A stretch of 64,000 bases of DNA from Mucilaginibacter ginsenosidivorax (GTDB lineage Bacteria; Bacteroidota; Bacteroidia; Sphingobacteriales; Sphingobacteriaceae): NCBI RefSeq assembly GCF_007971525.1, contig NZ_CP042437.1, positions 2,232,001 to 2,296,000 on the forward strand, given 5' to 3'. The translations under genes were made by a program, and so were the position numbers. The notes beneath the pieces are model-generated. The model made no database searches. It was given only the letters and a program-made list of their open reading frames with translations, and had not been told where the DNA came from. Of this stretch, positions 63,868 to 64,000 are shown in pieces (positions within the stretch are counted from its first letter, which is position 1; each line of letters opens with the position of its first letter).

Positions 63868-64000
63868 TTAATGTAAATCTACAGCATCTTCTTCATTTAT
63901 TAGCAATTCAAGTTTAACAGATTCAATATTCTGATCTGATTTACGCAGCACAGTGATATTATAACCATTTGATTCCTTTTGTTCACCCACATCCGGTATC
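63868..64000 (-). CDS. Unidentified protein, C-terminal end only
   Basis: The last 44 codons of a minus-strand gene that continues beyond the window (ending NEEDAVDLH, stop at 63868-63870). The visible part is acidic with an amphipathic strand-like stretch (NGYNITVLRKSDQNIESVKL). Too short to assign. It lies 12 bases before rsmE and may lead the rsmE transcript. Confidence 0.65.
   Translation of the reverse strand, partial: IPDVGEQKESNGYNITVLRKSDQNIESVKLELLINEEDAVDLH

Noticed and set aside
1-64000. CRISPR arrays, tRNA and rRNA genes, IS elements
   Set aside because: No regularly spaced repeats, no cloverleaf-like intergenic sequences and no transposase frames were found. The many palindromes are irregular REP-like elements.

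Overview
The window looks like chromosome of a Bacteroidota member of the Sphingobacteriaceae (Mucilaginibacter- or Pedobacter-like; inferred from gene content, not from a search). Evidence: type IX secretion genes (PorV- and GldJ-like proteins and a protein with a gliding-type C-terminal sorting domain), a SusC/SusD pair, long Bacteroidota-type SecA, Bacteroidota-only families (DUF5683, DUF3098, DUF4293, DUF4159), -7 boxes of the TAnnTTTG type, few recognisable Shine-Dalgarno sites, and many intergenic inverted repeats. No rRNA, tRNA or CRISPR array was seen.

Layout. 1-6.3 kb: the dnaG primase (cut by the left edge), a small membrane protein, an EamA exporter, a lipoprotein, asnS, a SRPBCC protein and an RBBP9-like hydrolase. 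6.3-19.5 kb: three signal peptidase I paralogues and dapB on the minus strand. Between the second and third lepB lies an AT-rich block of about 8 kb. It holds a compact minus-strand locus: a membrane protein, two small double-glycine-leader peptides, an ABC ATPase and membrane partner, a membrane-anchored thioredoxin-fold protein with CGSC, a C39-peptidase ABC exporter and a 67-residue membrane protein. This is the most interesting part of the window: a candidate two-peptide, disulfide-containing bacteriocin system. 19.6-28.4 kb: DUF5683 protein, parB, parA, an FMN reductase, a large T9SS-sorted protein, an M20 amidohydrolase and a SPOR protein. 28.6-36.5 kb: secA, ribF, truB, uppP, a DUF3098 protein and ftsX. 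36.8-45.8 kb: a small charged protein, an MsbA-like ABC exporter, truA, a DUF892 protein, a DUF4293 protein, a two-component pair and a DEAD-box RNA helicase, followed by a candidate small RNA. 46.2-56.8 kb: small envelope proteins, gpsA, an ATP-grasp-like protein, a Cys-rich membrane peptide, a GH18-NodB-GT2 fusion, ispF, and divergent porV and gldJ. 57.2-64 kb: a SusCD pair, a biotin carrier protein, a DUF4159 protein, rsmE and the end of one more gene.

A second theme is repeats. Short imperfect palindromes (REP-like elements built on GTCATTGCGAGG...), GC-rich CCCCCT/GGGGGA elements and low-complexity inverted repeats sit in many gaps. In several places they appear to reach into genes: a low-complexity insertion inside TruA, a repeat-encoded C-terminus of the SRPBCC protein, a Gly-rich tail segment in the ABC exporter, the stop codon of ribF, and ambiguous starts for ftsX and the ATP-grasp-like gene.

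How genes work together: LepB and SecA serve export; PorV, GldJ and the CHU_C-type protein belong to type IX secretion; SusCD imports glycans; FtsX, UppP and the SPOR protein serve the cell wall; ParAB segregates the chromosome. The bacteriocin-like locus carries its own processing and export enzyme and probable immunity proteins, but no HlyD-type adaptor or outer-membrane channel, which would have to come from elsewhere.
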